Source: Dongia sedimenti
GTDB taxonomy: Bacteria; Pseudomonadota; Alphaproteobacteria; Dongiales; Dongiaceae
Length of the DNA stretch: 64,000 nt
NCBI GenBank assembly: GCA_030715195.1
Contig: JAUYVI010000011.1
Coordinates: 39,331 to 103,330, forward strand
Direction of reading: 5' to 3'
The notes below the pieces were generated by a model. That model saw nothing but the letters and a program-made list of their open reading frames with translations. It was not told where the DNA came from and made no database searches. The translations under genes were made by a program, and so were the position numbers. This document shows positions 17,664-25,897 of the stretch, in pieces. Every line of letters starts with the position of its first letter. Position 1 is the stretch's first letter.

Positions 17664-18403
17664 GCGAAATGCTGAGCCCCGAAGAGCTGGAAGCCGCACT
17701 CCGCGCCATCGGCAAGGCGCGCTACCACAACAACCATCCGTTCCACGGCCTGTTGCACAGCGGCAGGCTGAACAAGGGCCAGGTCCAGGCCTGGGCGCTC
17801 AACCGCTACTACTACCAGTCGATCATTCCGATGAAGGACGCGGCGATCCTGGCGCGCTCGAGCGATTCCGAGTTCCGCCGCGCCTGGCGCCAGCGCATCA
17901 TCGACCATGACGGCACCGAGGAAGCCCCGGATGGGGGGATCGAGCGCTGGCTCGGCCTGACCGATGCACTGGGGCTGGATCGCGGCTATGTGACCTCGGG
18001 CGCCGGCCTGCTGCCCGGCACCCGCTTTGCCGTCGAGGCCTATCTGCATTTCGTCAGCGAAAAGAGCCTGCTGGAAGCGGTGGCCTCGTCGCTTACGGAA
18101 ATGTTCGCGCCGACGATCATCACCGAGCGGGTCTCCGGCATGCTGAAGAGCTACGACTTCGTCGATGCGAAGGCGCTCAGCTATTTCGACAAGCGGCTCT
18201 ACCAGGCGCCACGCGACGCGAATTTCGCCCTGGACTATGTGAAGCGCGAGGCGCGGCTCCCTTATCAGCAGCAGCAGGTCCTGAAGGCCCTGGAGTTCAA
18301 GTGCGACGTGCTCTGGTCGCAGCTGGACGCGCTGCATTACGCCTATGTGGAACCGGGCAATATCCCGCCGGGCGCGTTCCGGCCGGACGGGAGCGCCAAG
18401 TGA
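17660..18403 (+). CDS. pqqC: Pyrroloquinoline-quinone synthase PqqC
   Basis: Catalyses the final ring closure and oxidation to PQQ in the cytoplasm. The protein is 247 aa, all-helical and heme-oxygenase-like. Family segments YHNNHPFHGLLHSGRLNKGQ and WALNRYYYQSIIPMKDAAIL are present. It starts at ATG 17660 inside the pqqB stop (ATGA) and ends in a GTGA overlap with pqqD. Confidence 0.96.
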   Translation: MSEMLSPEELEAALRAIGKARYHNNHPFHGLLHSGRLNKGQVQAWALNRYYYQSIIPMKDAAILARSSDSEFRRAWRQRIIDHDGTEEAPDGGIERWLGLTDALGLDRGYVTSGAGLLPGTRFAVEAYLHFVSEKSLLEAVASSLTEMFAPTIITERVSGMLKSYDFVDAKALSYFDKRLYQAPRDANFALDYVKREARLPYQQQQVLKALEFKCDVLWSQLDALHYAYVEPGNIPPGAFRPDGSAK

Positions 18404-18696
18404 CCGCGGACGCCACCACGGGGGCGCTCGATCTCGAATCCCGTCCGAGATTGGCGCCGGGCGTCCGGTTGAAATACGACGAGGCGCGATCCTGCTGGGT
18501 CGTGCTCGCCCCGGAACGGGTGCTGATGCCGGACGAGACTGCGCTCGAAGTGCTGCAGCGTCTCGATGGAAAGAAAACGGTCGATGCCTTGGTGGCCGAG
18601 CTGGTGACCGCCTATGACGCCGATCGCGGCGAGATCCTGGCGGACGTGACGGAGCTGTTGAACGGCTTGCTGGAAAAACGGGTGCTGGCTTTATGA
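18400..18696 (+). CDS. pqqD: PqqA-binding chaperone PqqD
   Basis: A 98-residue RiPP-recognition protein that holds PqqA for PqqE. Sequences LAPGVRLKYDEARSCWVVLA and LEVLQRLDGKKTVDALVAEL match the PqqD winged-helix fold. The GTG start overlaps the pqqC stop by 4 bases; no better in-frame ATG is available before the conserved domain. The stop overlaps pqqE. Confidence 0.95.
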   Translation: MTADATTGALDLESRPRLAPGVRLKYDEARSCWVVLAPERVLMPDETALEVLQRLDGKKTVDALVAELVTAYDADRGEILADVTELLNGLLEKRVLAL

Positions 18697-19844
18697 ACGC
18701 CCCTCGGACCACTGGGTCGCAATTGCCGCCGCCGATGGCGGTGCTGCTGGAGCTGACGCATCGCTGTCCGCTGCAATGCCCCTATTGTTCCAATCCGCTG
18801 CAGATGGACCAGGTGAAGAGCGAGCTCGGCACGGCGGAATGGAAATCGGTGCTCGACCAGGCCGCCAAGCTCGGCGTGCTGCAGGTGCACTTCTCCGGGG
18901 GCGAGCCGACGGTGCGGCCGGATCTGGCCGAGCTCATTCGCCATGCGCGCGCGGTTGGGCTCTACACCAATCTCATCACCTCGGGTGTCGCCGCCAACAA
19001 GGCGCGTTTCGACGAGATGGTCGCGGCCGGGCTCGACCATGTGCAGCTCAGCATCCAGGATTCCGACGCGGCCACCGCGGAGAAGATCGGCAACTATGCC
19101 GGCGCCCAGCAGAAGAAGCTCACCTTCGCGAAATGGGTGCGCGAGGCCGGGCTGCCGCTCACTCTCAATGCCGTGGTCAACCGGCACAACATCGACCGGG
19201 TGGGCGAGATGATCGATCTCGCGGTCTCGCTCGATGCGGCCCGAGTCGAGATCGCCAATGTGCAGTATTACGGCTGGGCTCTGAAGAACCTCGCGGCGCT
19301 GATGCCGCGCTTCGACCAGTTCGAGGCCTCGATCGCGACGGTCGCGGCGGCGCGGGAACGCCTCAAGGGCAAGATCGTGATCGACTATGTGGTGCCGGAC
19401 TACTACGCCAAGGTGCCGAAGGCCTGCATGAACGGCTGGGGCCAGCGCTTCATGAACATCACGCCGGCCGGCAAGGTGCTGCCCTGCCATGCGGCGGAGA
19501 CGATTCCGAACCTGCAATTCGACAGCGTGCGCGATCGGCCGCTGGCGGAAATCTGGGCGAAGTCCTCCGCCTTCGAAGCATTCCGCGGCACCGATTGGAT
19601 GCCGGAGCTCTGCAAAGGCTGCGACCAGCGCGAGATCGATTGGGGCGGTTGCCGATGCCAGGCCATGGCGCTGACGGGATCGGCGTCGGAAGCCGATCCC
19701 GCCTGCGGCAAGTCGCCGTTCCATGCGCAGCTGCGCGGCATGGCGGAGGCGGCCTCGCATGCCGCGGCGCCGGAGTTTCAGTATCGCCGCATCACGCCGC
19801 GCGTCGATCAGAAGTCGGACGCGCCCGAGCCGGTCGCCGGTTAA
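18693..19844 (+). CDS. pqqE: PqqA peptide cyclase PqqE (radical SAM)
   Basis: Radical SAM enzyme that forms the C-C bond between Glu and Tyr of PqqA. The SAM cluster motif is CPLQCPYC (C25, C29, C32). Auxiliary-cluster cysteines are seen near the C-terminus in CKGCDQREIDWGGCRCQA. 383 aa, normal length. The ATG at 18693 overlaps the pqqD stop. It is the last gene of the pqq operon here; no pqqF or pqqG follows. Confidence 0.96.
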   Translation: MNAPRTTGSQLPPPMAVLLELTHRCPLQCPYCSNPLQMDQVKSELGTAEWKSVLDQAAKLGVLQVHFSGGEPTVRPDLAELIRHARAVGLYTNLITSGVAANKARFDEMVAAGLDHVQLSIQDSDAATAEKIGNYAGAQQKKLTFAKWVREAGLPLTLNAVVNRHNIDRVGEMIDLAVSLDAARVEIANVQYYGWALKNLAALMPRFDQFEASIATVAAARERLKGKIVIDYVVPDYYAKVPKACMNGWGQRFMNITPAGKVLPCHAAETIPNLQFDSVRDRPLAEIWAKSSAFEAFRGTDWMPELCKGCDQREIDWGGCRCQAMALTGSASEADPACGKSPFHAQLRGMAEAASHAAAPEFQYRRITPRVDQKSDAPEPVAG

Positions 19845-20225
19845 CGCGGCAATCCATCTTTATCGCTGAATTTGCACCGCGCGCGCGGTGAGAGCGGCGG
19901 CATTTGCACGTTGCTGCGACGCGCAAGAGGCCGGCTCGTACCAAAGAACAATGGGTTTTGGCCGTTCTTCGATTGACGGCAAATGGTCGCAGGTCCCACT
20001 CTGCTTGTGGCTGTCGTTGTCTGCTGAGTGTCAGACCAATGCCTGAGTGGGCGAATGCTCCAGCGGGCGAATGTCTGAGCGGGTTCCGATCGAGCGGCCG
20101 TTCGCGACGTCGGGGCCGCGATCCAAAAGAGCTCAGAACAGCGATCGACGATGGTGACTGCGTTGGCTCCGGCAAGTCAGGGAACGCGCCGGTGCATCTG
20201 TGCCGTACAATTGTGGGAGGACAAG
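19845..20225 (+). promoter_or_regulatory. xoxF upstream region
   Basis: This 381-bp stretch carries no convincing gene and should contain the pqq operon end and the xoxF promoter. The clearest structure is a 16-bp tandem repeat at 20042-20083 (separate entry). A TTGACG at about 19973-19978 could be a -35 element, without a convincing -10 partner. xoxF itself has an excellent RBS, TGGGAGG, ending at 20220. Confidence 0.5.
20042..20083 (+). repeat. 16-bp-period tandem repeat upstream of xoxF
   Basis: GGGCGAATG occurs at 20049-20057 and again at 20065-20073, and the next period begins GGG at 20081. The interspersed parts are similar (CTGAGT, CCAGC, CTGAGC), giving about 2.5 units of 16 bp. The array lies 145-185 bp before the xoxF start, a position suited to an activator site. 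Confidence 0.6.
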
Positions 20226-22028
20226 ATGGCAAAGAGAATGCCCGCTTCACGACTCTTATTGGGGCTGGCTGGGGTCATGACGCTTTGGTCGGGCGCGGTC
20301 CTGGCCAATGACGATCTGCTCAAGCAACAGCAGGATGCGAAACAATGGGTGATGCCGCTCGGCAACTATTCCAGCCAGCGCTACAGCGCCCTCGACCAGA
20401 TCAACGCGAAGAACGTCAAGAATCTGCAGGTTGCCTGGACCTTCTCGACCGGCGTGCTGCGCGGTCACGAGGGCGGCCCGCTGGTGCTGGGCAACATGAT
20501 GTATGTCCACGCGCCGTTCCCCAACACGGTCTTCGCGCTTGATCTTTCCAAGGGCGGCCAGATCGTCTGGAAGTACGAGCCGAAGCAGGATCCGAACGTC
20601 ATCCCCGTCATGTGCTGCGACACGGTCAACCGTGGCGTCGCCTATGGCGACGGCATGATCTTCCTCCACCAAGCCGACACCAACCTGGTCGCGCTCGACG
20701 CGAAGACCGGCAAGGAAGTCTGGAAGGTGGCGGACGGCGATCCGGCCAAGGGCGAGACCGGCACCTCCGCGCCGATGGTGATCAAGAACCTGGTTCTGAT
20801 CGGCAATTCGGGCGGCGAGTTCGGTGTGCGCGGCCATGTCACCGCCTACGACACCAAGACCGGCAAGATGGTCTGGCGCGGCTCCTCGATGGGCCCGGAT
20901 GCGGATACGCTGATGGATCCGGAGAAGACGACCGAGCTCGGCAAGCCGGTCGGCAAGGACTCCGGCACGGCCACCTGGGAAGGTGACCAGTGGAAGATCG
21001 GCGGCGGCACGACCTGGGGCTGGATGTCCTACGATCCGGAACTGAACCTGGTCTATTACGGGTCGGGCAACCCCTCGACCTGGAACCCGGTGCAGCGTCC
21101 GGGCGACAACAAGTGGTCGATGACCATCTGGGCTCGCGACGCGGACACGGGTATGACCAAGTGGGTCTACCAGATGACCCCGCACGACGAGTGGGACTAT
21201 GACGGCGTGAACGAGATGATCCTGGCCGACGTCAAGGTCGGCGGCAAGGATCACAAGGCGCTGGTCCACTTCGATCGCAACGGCTTCGGCTATACGCTCG
21301 ACCGGGTGACGGGCGAGCTCCTGGTGGCCGAGAAGTACGATCCGGCCGTGAACTGGGCGACCAAGATCGACCTGAAGACCGGCAAGCCGGAGCGGGTGAA
21401 GGAGTTCTCCACCGAGGCCGGTGGCGAAGACACCAACACCCAGAACATCTGCCCGGCGGCCCTTGGCTCCAAGGACCAGCAGCCGGCGGCCTACTCGCCG
21501 AAGACCGGCCTGTTCTACGTGCCGACCAACCATGTCTGCATGGATTACGAGCCGTACAAGATCGCCTACACCGCGGGTCAGCCGTATGTGGGCGCGACGC
21601 TCAGCATGTATCCGCCGAAGGGCGACGAGAATCTCGGCAACTTCATCGCTTGGGATGCCGGCACCGGCAAGATCAAGTGGTCGCTGCCCGAGCAGTTCTC
21701 GGTCTGGAGCGGTGCTCTGGCGACGGCCGGCGACGTGGTGTTCTACGGCACGCTGGAAGGCTACCTGAAGGCGGTCGATGCGAAGTCGGGTAAGGAACTC
21801 TATCGGTTCAAGACCCCGTCCGGCATCATCGGCAACGTCAACACCTACGAGCATGACGGCAAGCAGTACGTCGCCGTGCTCTCCGGTGTGGGTGGCTGGG
21901 CTGGCATCGGTATGGCCGCGGGCCTGACCGGCGACCAGGAAGGTCTGGGTGCGGTGGGTGCCTACAAGGCCCTGTCGTCCTACACCGCCCTGGGCGGAAC
22001 GATGACCGTGTTCAAACTCCCTGACTAA
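20226..22028 (+). CDS. xoxF: Lanthanide-dependent methanol dehydrogenase XoxF (XoxF5-like)
   Basis: Periplasmic PQQ enzyme that oxidises methanol (and often formaldehyde). The precursor has 600 aa, with a signal peptide covering residues 1-27 (ends AVLANDD). The eight-bladed propeller has W-motif repeats and a vicinal disulfide, CCDTVNRG. Metal/PQQ residues visible in precursor numbering are Glu198 (GGEFGVRG), Asn282 (SGNPSTWNP), Asp324 and Asp326 in [10 protein letters not shown]. The extra Asp326 (an Ala in calcium MxaF) is the hallmark of lanthanide-dependent enzymes. The ATG at 20226 follows TGGGAGG; the open frame upstream gives no signal peptide. It is followed by a strong terminator, then xoxG and xoxJ. 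Confidence 0.96.
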   Translation: MAKRMPASRLLLGLAGVMTLWSGAVLANDDLLKQQQDAKQWVMPLGNYSSQRYSALDQINAKNVKNLQVAWTFSTGVLRGHEGGPLVLGNMMYVHAPFPNTVFALDLSKGGQIVWKYEPKQDPNVIPVMCCDTVNRGVAYGDGMIFLHQADTNLVALDAKTGKEVWKVADGDPAKGETGTSAPMVIKNLVLIGNSGGEFGVRGHVTAYDTKTGKMVWRGSSMGPDADTLMDPEKTTELGKPVGKDSGTATWEGDQWKIGGGTTWGWMSYDPELNLVYYGSGNPSTWNPVQRPGDNKWSMTIWARDADTGMTKWVYQMTPHDEWDYDGVNEMILADVKVGGKDHKALVHFDRNGFGYTLDRVTGELLVAEKYDPAVNWATKIDLKTGKPERVKEFSTEAGGEDTNTQNICPAALGSKDQQPAAYSPKTGLFYVPTNHVCMDYEPYKIAYTAGQPYVGATLSMYPPKGDENLGNFIAWDAGTGKIKWSLPEQFSVWSGALATAGDVVFYGTLEGYLKAVDAKSGKELYRFKTPSGIIGNVNTYEHDGKQYVAVLSGVGGWAGIGMAAGLTGDQEGLGAVGAYKALSSYTALGGTMTVFKLPD

Positions 22029-22042
22029 CCCGCTTGCGCAGC

Positions 22043-22087
22043 GGCGGGAAGGCGGCAGCGATGCCGTCTTCCCGCCGGCCTTTTTTT
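22043..22087 (+). terminator. Rho-independent terminator after xoxF
   Basis: A 15-base stem (GGCGGGAAGGCGGCA at 22043-22057 pairing with 22062-22076, one G-T pair), followed after four bases by seven Ts (22081-22087). It sits 15 bp after the xoxF stop and before xoxG, so it should make xoxF the most abundant transcript, with partial read-through to xoxGJ or a separate xoxG promoter. Confidence 0.88.
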
Positions 22088-22147
22088 AAGTACATGCCTG
22101 TCTCCGACGCGTACAATCCATCCGTTCCAACAGGGAGTTCTTCAAGA

Positions 22148-22651
22148 ATGCTCTCGCGTGGCCTTCGGCTGTTCGTCCTTGCGTCAGCCTTTTTCCTGAC
22201 CGTTTTTCTGATCACCACTGACCGCAGCCAGGCGCAGGACAGCACGACCGCCGCCGCCGACGAAGAGAAGCCGTACAAGATCGAGAAGGACGGTACGGTC
22301 GATTGGGCGACCTTCAGCGGCTTTCGCCGCTTCAACAGCGAATGCTTCGTCTGTCACGGTCCCGACGGCGTGGGCAGCACCTTCGCCCCGGCGCTGATCG
22401 ATTCTCTGAAGACCATGACCTACGAGCAGTTCCTCGATGTCGTGACCAACGGCAAGACCGAGGTGAACACCGCGGTCCAGAAGAAGATGCCGACCTTCGG
22501 CACCAACCCGAACGTCATGTGCTACATCGACGACATCTACGCCTATCTGAAGGCGCGCTCCGACGGCGTGCTCGGCCGCGGCCGCCCGGCCAAACATGCC
22601 GAGAAGTCGCAGGAAGCAAAGGACGCGGAAGCCGCCTGCATGGGCAGCTAG
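22148..22651 (+). CDS. xoxG: Methanol-oxidation c-type cytochrome XoxG
   Basis: Electron acceptor of XoxF in the periplasm. 167 aa. The signal peptide covers residues 1-29 (cleavage near SQAQD). The single heme-binding motif is CFVCH (C66, C69, H70), and the likely Met ligand is in KKMPTFG. Extra cysteines (VMCY and AACMGS) match the four-cysteine methanol-metabolism cytochrome group. The ATG at 22148 has AGGGAG upstream; the longer open frame begins in the terminator and is discarded. It lies 8 bp before xoxJ. Confidence 0.92.
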   Translation: MLSRGLRLFVLASAFFLTVFLITTDRSQAQDSTTAAADEEKPYKIEKDGTVDWATFSGFRRFNSECFVCHGPDGVGSTFAPALIDSLKTMTYEQFLDVVTNGKTEVNTAVQKKMPTFGTNPNVMCYIDDIYAYLKARSDGVLGRGRPAKHAEKSQEAKDAEAACMGS

Positions 22652-22659
22652 GACAGATC

Positions 22660-23499
22660 ATGACGGTGCGGGCACACGGTATCGCAGCAGCGCTCCTGCT
22701 CGGAGCCGTGGCGGCACTGTCTTCGGCCCCGGTCGGCGCCCGTGCCGACGATCATCCGGAAGCGGTCGATCGTTCGTCCTTCCGGGTCTGCTCGGATCCT
22801 TCGAACCTGCCGTTCTCCAACGACAAGGGTGAGGGTTTCGAGAACAAGATCGCGGAGCTCTTCGCCGCGAAGCTCAACGTTCCCCTGAAATACACCTGGT
22901 ACCCGAACTCGATCGGGTTCTTGCGGAACACGCTCCGGGTGCGGCGCTGCGATATCGTGATGGGGACGGTCAGCGGCGCCGAGCTGACGCAGACCACCAA
23001 TCCCTACTACCGCTCGGTCTATGTGATGGTGACCCGCAAGGCGGACAACATCACCGCCGACAAGATCGAGGACCCGCAGCTGAAGACGCTGAAGATCGGG
23101 CTCACCGCCGGCGCACCGCCGGCCGACATCGCCGCCAAGAACGGTCTCGCGCCCAACATCCGGCCCTACGACCTCTATGTCGACACGCGTTACCAGCATC
23201 CCGGCCAGGACATGATCGACGATCTCGCCAACAAGCAGATCGACGTCGCCCTGCTTTGGGGCCCGATCGCCGGCTACTATGCCGCGCAGCACGGGGATGA
23301 ACTGAAAGTCACCCCGCTGGTGAACGAGCCGAAGAGTACGCGCATGGAATTCTACATCACCATGGCGGTCCGCCCCGGCGAGAACCAGTGGAAGAACGAT
23401 ATCAACAAGCTCATCCGCGAGAACAAGGCTGAGATCGACAAGATCCTGCATGACTATCACGTGCCCACGCTCAACGCGCGCGGCGAGCTGATCCAGTGA
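22660..23499 (+). CDS. xoxJ: Periplasmic binding-protein-like XoxJ
   Basis: An extracellular solute-binding-protein fold (family 3-like) with 279 aa. The signal peptide ends near ARADDH. The sequence FRVCSDPSNLPFSNDKGEGF is characteristic of the quinoprotein-dehydrogenase-associated type. Work on XoxJ/MxaJ homologues suggests a role in activating the methanol dehydrogenase rather than transport. It starts with ATG at 22660, 8 bp after xoxG, and its stop overlaps the next GTG start, consistent with one xoxGJ transcript. Confidence 0.92.
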   Translation: MTVRAHGIAAALLLGAVAALSSAPVGARADDHPEAVDRSSFRVCSDPSNLPFSNDKGEGFENKIAELFAAKLNVPLKYTWYPNSIGFLRNTLRVRRCDIVMGTVSGAELTQTTNPYYRSVYVMVTRKADNITADKIEDPQLKTLKIGLTAGAPPADIAAKNGLAPNIRPYDLYVDTRYQHPGQDMIDDLANKQIDVALLWGPIAGYYAAQHGDELKVTPLVNEPKSTRMEFYITMAVRPGENQWKNDINKLIRENKAEIDKILHDYHVPTLNARGELIQ

Positions 23500-24047
23500 G
23501 AGCCGCGGCCGCCAGGATCGGCCTTGTGATCCTAGGCTTGAGTTTCGCCTTGCCGGCTTTCGCCGAAGTGCCGGAACCCGCCGGCTATCGCGAGGACAAT
23601 TACCGGGCCGATGTACCGGCGACCTTGAAGGGCGCCACGGTGCTGGACGCGAAGCAGCTCCACGCTCTGATGGCGCAGGAGGCGGTGGCGGTGATCGACG
23701 TCCTGCCGCAACCCCCGCGCCCGGCGGAACTCCCGGCGACCACGCTCTGGCATCCGCCGGCGCGGCACGACATCCCGGGATCGATCTGGCTCGCCAATGT
23801 CGGCTTCGGCGGGCTCTCGGCCGAGATGGATGCCTATTTCAAGCAGGCGCTCGATGGCATCAGCTTCGGACGGAAGGACCGCAAGCTGGTCTTCTATTGC
23901 GAAGCCAAATGCTGGATGTCCTGGAACGCCGCCAAGCGCGCGCTCGAATACGGCTATACCTCGGTCTACTGGTTCCCCGGCGGCATGCAGGACTGGACCG
24001 CCGCGGGCTATCCCACGCTGCTCAATGCGCCGATCCCGGTGAAGTAG
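23496..24047 (+). CDS. PQQ-dependent catabolism-associated Cys/Trp motif protein (rhodanese-like)
   Basis: An exported protein of 183 aa. The signal peptide ends near PAFAEV. A rhodanese-like domain follows, with the sequence YCEAKCWMSWNAAKRA (C135, C139, W140) at the active-loop position, the hallmark of the group found with PQQ-dependent alcohol dehydrogenases. The biochemical role is unknown; periplasmic thiol or sulfur handling is suggested by the fold. The GTG start overlaps the xoxJ stop (GTGA), making it the third gene of the xoxGJ unit. Confidence 0.87.
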   Translation: MRAAAARIGLVILGLSFALPAFAEVPEPAGYREDNYRADVPATLKGATVLDAKQLHALMAQEAVAVIDVLPQPPRPAELPATTLWHPPARHDIPGSIWLANVGFGGLSAEMDAYFKQALDGISFGRKDRKLVFYCEAKCWMSWNAAKRALEYGYTSVYWFPGGMQDWTAAGYPTLLNAPIPVK

Positions 24048-24098
24048 CGCCTTCTGCAAAAAAATCTGAATTCACGCGGCAGCGCGCTTAACCGGATG

Positions 24099-24205
24099 CG
24101 CCGATCGTGGTATAAGTAGTGCCTTGCTTGACGGCGCGGATCCTCCGCCACACGCGCGCGGCGAAAGACGACCGCCCCGAGCTTTTACCCGGCTTTTACA
24201 GAACG
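24099..24205 (+). repeat. Two-block conserved noncoding element, copy A (possible small RNA or regulatory element)
   Basis: Block 1 (24099-24113, CGCCGATCGTGGTAT) is identical over 15 bases to the reverse complement of 63806-63820. Block 2 (24178-24205) contains TTTTAC twice with an 11-bp period and closely matches the reverse complement of 63667-63694, and more loosely 63507-63530. The order and relative orientation of the two blocks are the same at both loci. The surrounding 24048-24308 gap lies between convergent genes and has no ORF with family resemblance. Block 1 runs into TATAAG and could be a promoter -10 region. Nature unproven. Confidence 0.5.
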
Positions 24206-24308
24206 AGAAATCCGGTCACCTTTCCGGAAGCGATAAACGCCTTCGCGGTCAGTGACTTGATCTGCCTTTGCACCCTTTGAAGGCGACGAGGCCGTAAAAG
24301 TGACTGAC

Positions 24309-25115
24309 CTAAATCGTCAGCAATCGCATCGCGGCATTGCTTGCGCGCGGCGCGGCCTCGCCCTCTTCGGTCGTGTGCGACGGGGCCGGCCAGTCGCGGG
24401 CGAGGTCGCGCAGCTCATCCAGCAGCGCCGCTTCGGCGGGATCGGTCACCCGCCGCGGATGGGGCAGGGGAATCGTCCGGTCGAGGGCGATGCGCCCGCT
24501 TTCCGGGGCGAGCGCGATCACCCGGCTGGAGAGTTCGACCGCCTCGACGAAATCGTGGGTGACCATCACGATCGTCGGCTTCCGAGCCTGCCAATAGCCC
24601 ACCAGGTGCGAGCGCAGGCGTTCGGCCCGCGTGCTGTCCAGCGAGATCAGCGGCTCGTCCAGCAGCAGCAGGTCGGGTTTGGCGAGCAAGGCGCGGGCGA
24701 GCGCGGCACGGCGCTGCATGCCGCCGGAAAGCTGGCGCGGCAGCGCATTCTCGCTGCCGGCGAGCTCGACCAGGTCGAGCAGGTCGAGCGCTTCCGCGCG
24801 GGCGCCCGGCGCGGCGATCAGCAGCAGGTTGTCGATGACGCTGAGCCACGGCGCCAGGCGCGGCTCCTGGAACACCATGCCGATCTTCGGCTGGCGGTTC
24901 TCCGACCAGGCGACGCGGCCCTGGAAGCCGTGATCCAAGCCGGCGATGATGCGGAGCAGCGTGGTCTTGCCGACGCCCGACGGCCCGACCACGGTCACGA
25001 AGGCGCCGGGCTCGATCGCGAGGGAGATGTCCTGGAGAACGGTCTTCTCAGTGGTTTCCCCTGGGCCTTCGGCCGGGAACCGGCGGGTGATGCCTTCCAG
25101 CGTGAGACCGATCAT
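24309..25115 (-). CDS. SsuB/TauB-like ABC transporter ATP-binding protein
   Basis: Cytoplasmic ATPase of a nitrate/sulfonate/taurine-type importer, 268 aa. Walker A is GPSGVGKTT, the signature is LSGGMQRRAALARALL, Walker B is LLLLDEPLISLD, and the switch region is VTHDFVEA. The start at ATG 25115 overlaps the permease stop. It is third in a minus-strand operon (binding protein, permease, ATPase) inserted between the xox genes and fghA. The substrate is not evident; the position makes a C1- or metal-related ligand possible. Confidence 0.88.
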   Translation of the reverse strand: MIGLTLEGITRRFPAEGPGETTEKTVLQDISLAIEPGAFVTVVGPSGVGKTTLLRIIAGLDHGFQGRVAWSENRQPKIGMVFQEPRLAPWLSVIDNLLLIAAPGARAEALDLLDLVELAGSENALPRQLSGGMQRRAALARALLAKPDLLLLDEPLISLDSTRAERLRSHLVGYWQARKPTIVMVTHDFVEAVELSSRVIALAPESGRIALDRTIPLPHPRRVTDPAEAALLDELRDLARDWPAPSHTTEEGEAAPRASNAAMRLLTI

Positions 25116-25897
25116 GCGGTCCGCCAGCGCCCGGTGCGGCGCTCGACCGGCTGCACGATGAAATTCTCGATCGCCAGCACGATCGCGATGAAGGCCAGCG
25201 AATAGGCGAGGATGCCGGCGATGTCGAAGTAGTTGAAGAAGGTGCGGATCTGGAAGCCGATGCCGTTCGGCCGCCCGAGCAGCTCGACCACCAGCACGAT
25301 CTTCCAGGTGAGCGCGAGACCGGCGCGGGCCGAGGCGATGAAGCTCGGCGCCAGCTGCGGCAGGACCACGTGGCGCAGCACCTTCCAGCGCGAGACGCCG
25401 AACACCTGGGTGGCCTCCAGGAGCTGCCGGTCGAGCGCCCTTGCGCCCTCGCGCATGATGGCGGCAACGGTCGGTGCCTTGTTGATGGTGACGGCGACGA
25501 TCGCCGCGGTCTCGCTCAAGCCGAACCAGACGTAGCAGAGCACGATCGTGACCAGAGCCGGCATGTTGAGTGCGATAGAAAGCCAGCCCCCGAAGATCGC
25601 GTCCATCGGCTGCGAGCGGCCGAGCGCGATGCCGATCGCGCTACCCAGCGCCATGGCGAAGAAGAAGGCGACGGCGACGCGTGCCAGGGTGACGGCCAGG
25701 CTGAACAAGAGCTCGCCGGTCATCAAATGCAGGTAGCCGGTCTCCAGCGTTGCGAGGGGTGTCGGAAACAGCGCCGGGTCGGCGATCAGCATGGCCGAGA
25801 CTTGCCAGAGCACCAGCAGGGCGATGAAGGAAGGCAGCTTGAACCGGAGCCAGTCCGGCCGTCGGCGCGGGACCTCGAGCGCGGCGGCCGCTTTCAT
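25112..25897 (-). CDS. SsuC/TauC-like ABC transporter permease
   Basis: A 261-residue membrane subunit of the same importer, with six membrane helices and the EAA-type coupling loop (LLEATQVFGVSRWKVLRHVV). The N-terminus is short and basic (VPRRRPDWLRFKL). It overlaps its neighbours by 4 bases on both sides (ATGA). Confidence 0.88.
   Translation of the reverse strand: MKAAAALEVPRRRPDWLRFKLPSFIALLVLWQVSAMLIADPALFPTPLATLETGYLHLMTGELLFSLAVTLARVAVAFFFAMALGSAIGIALGRSQPMDAIFGGWLSIALNMPALVTIVLCYVWFGLSETAAIVAVTINKAPTVAAIMREGARALDRQLLEATQVFGVSRWKVLRHVVLPQLAPSFIASARAGLALTWKIVLVVELLGRPNGIGFQIRTFFNYFDIAGILAYSLAFIAIVLAIENFIVQPVERRTGRWRTA

Noticed and set aside
19792..20250. 152-codon minus-strand frame across the xoxF leader
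   Set aside because: It covers the end of pqqE and the xoxF RBS; Arg/Pro/Ser-rich with no structure, so judged random.
24247..24309. Imperfect inverted repeat GGTCAGTGACTT/AAGTGACTGACC as terminator of the SsuABC-like operon
   Set aside because: Loop of 39 bases and no T-run; too weak to call.
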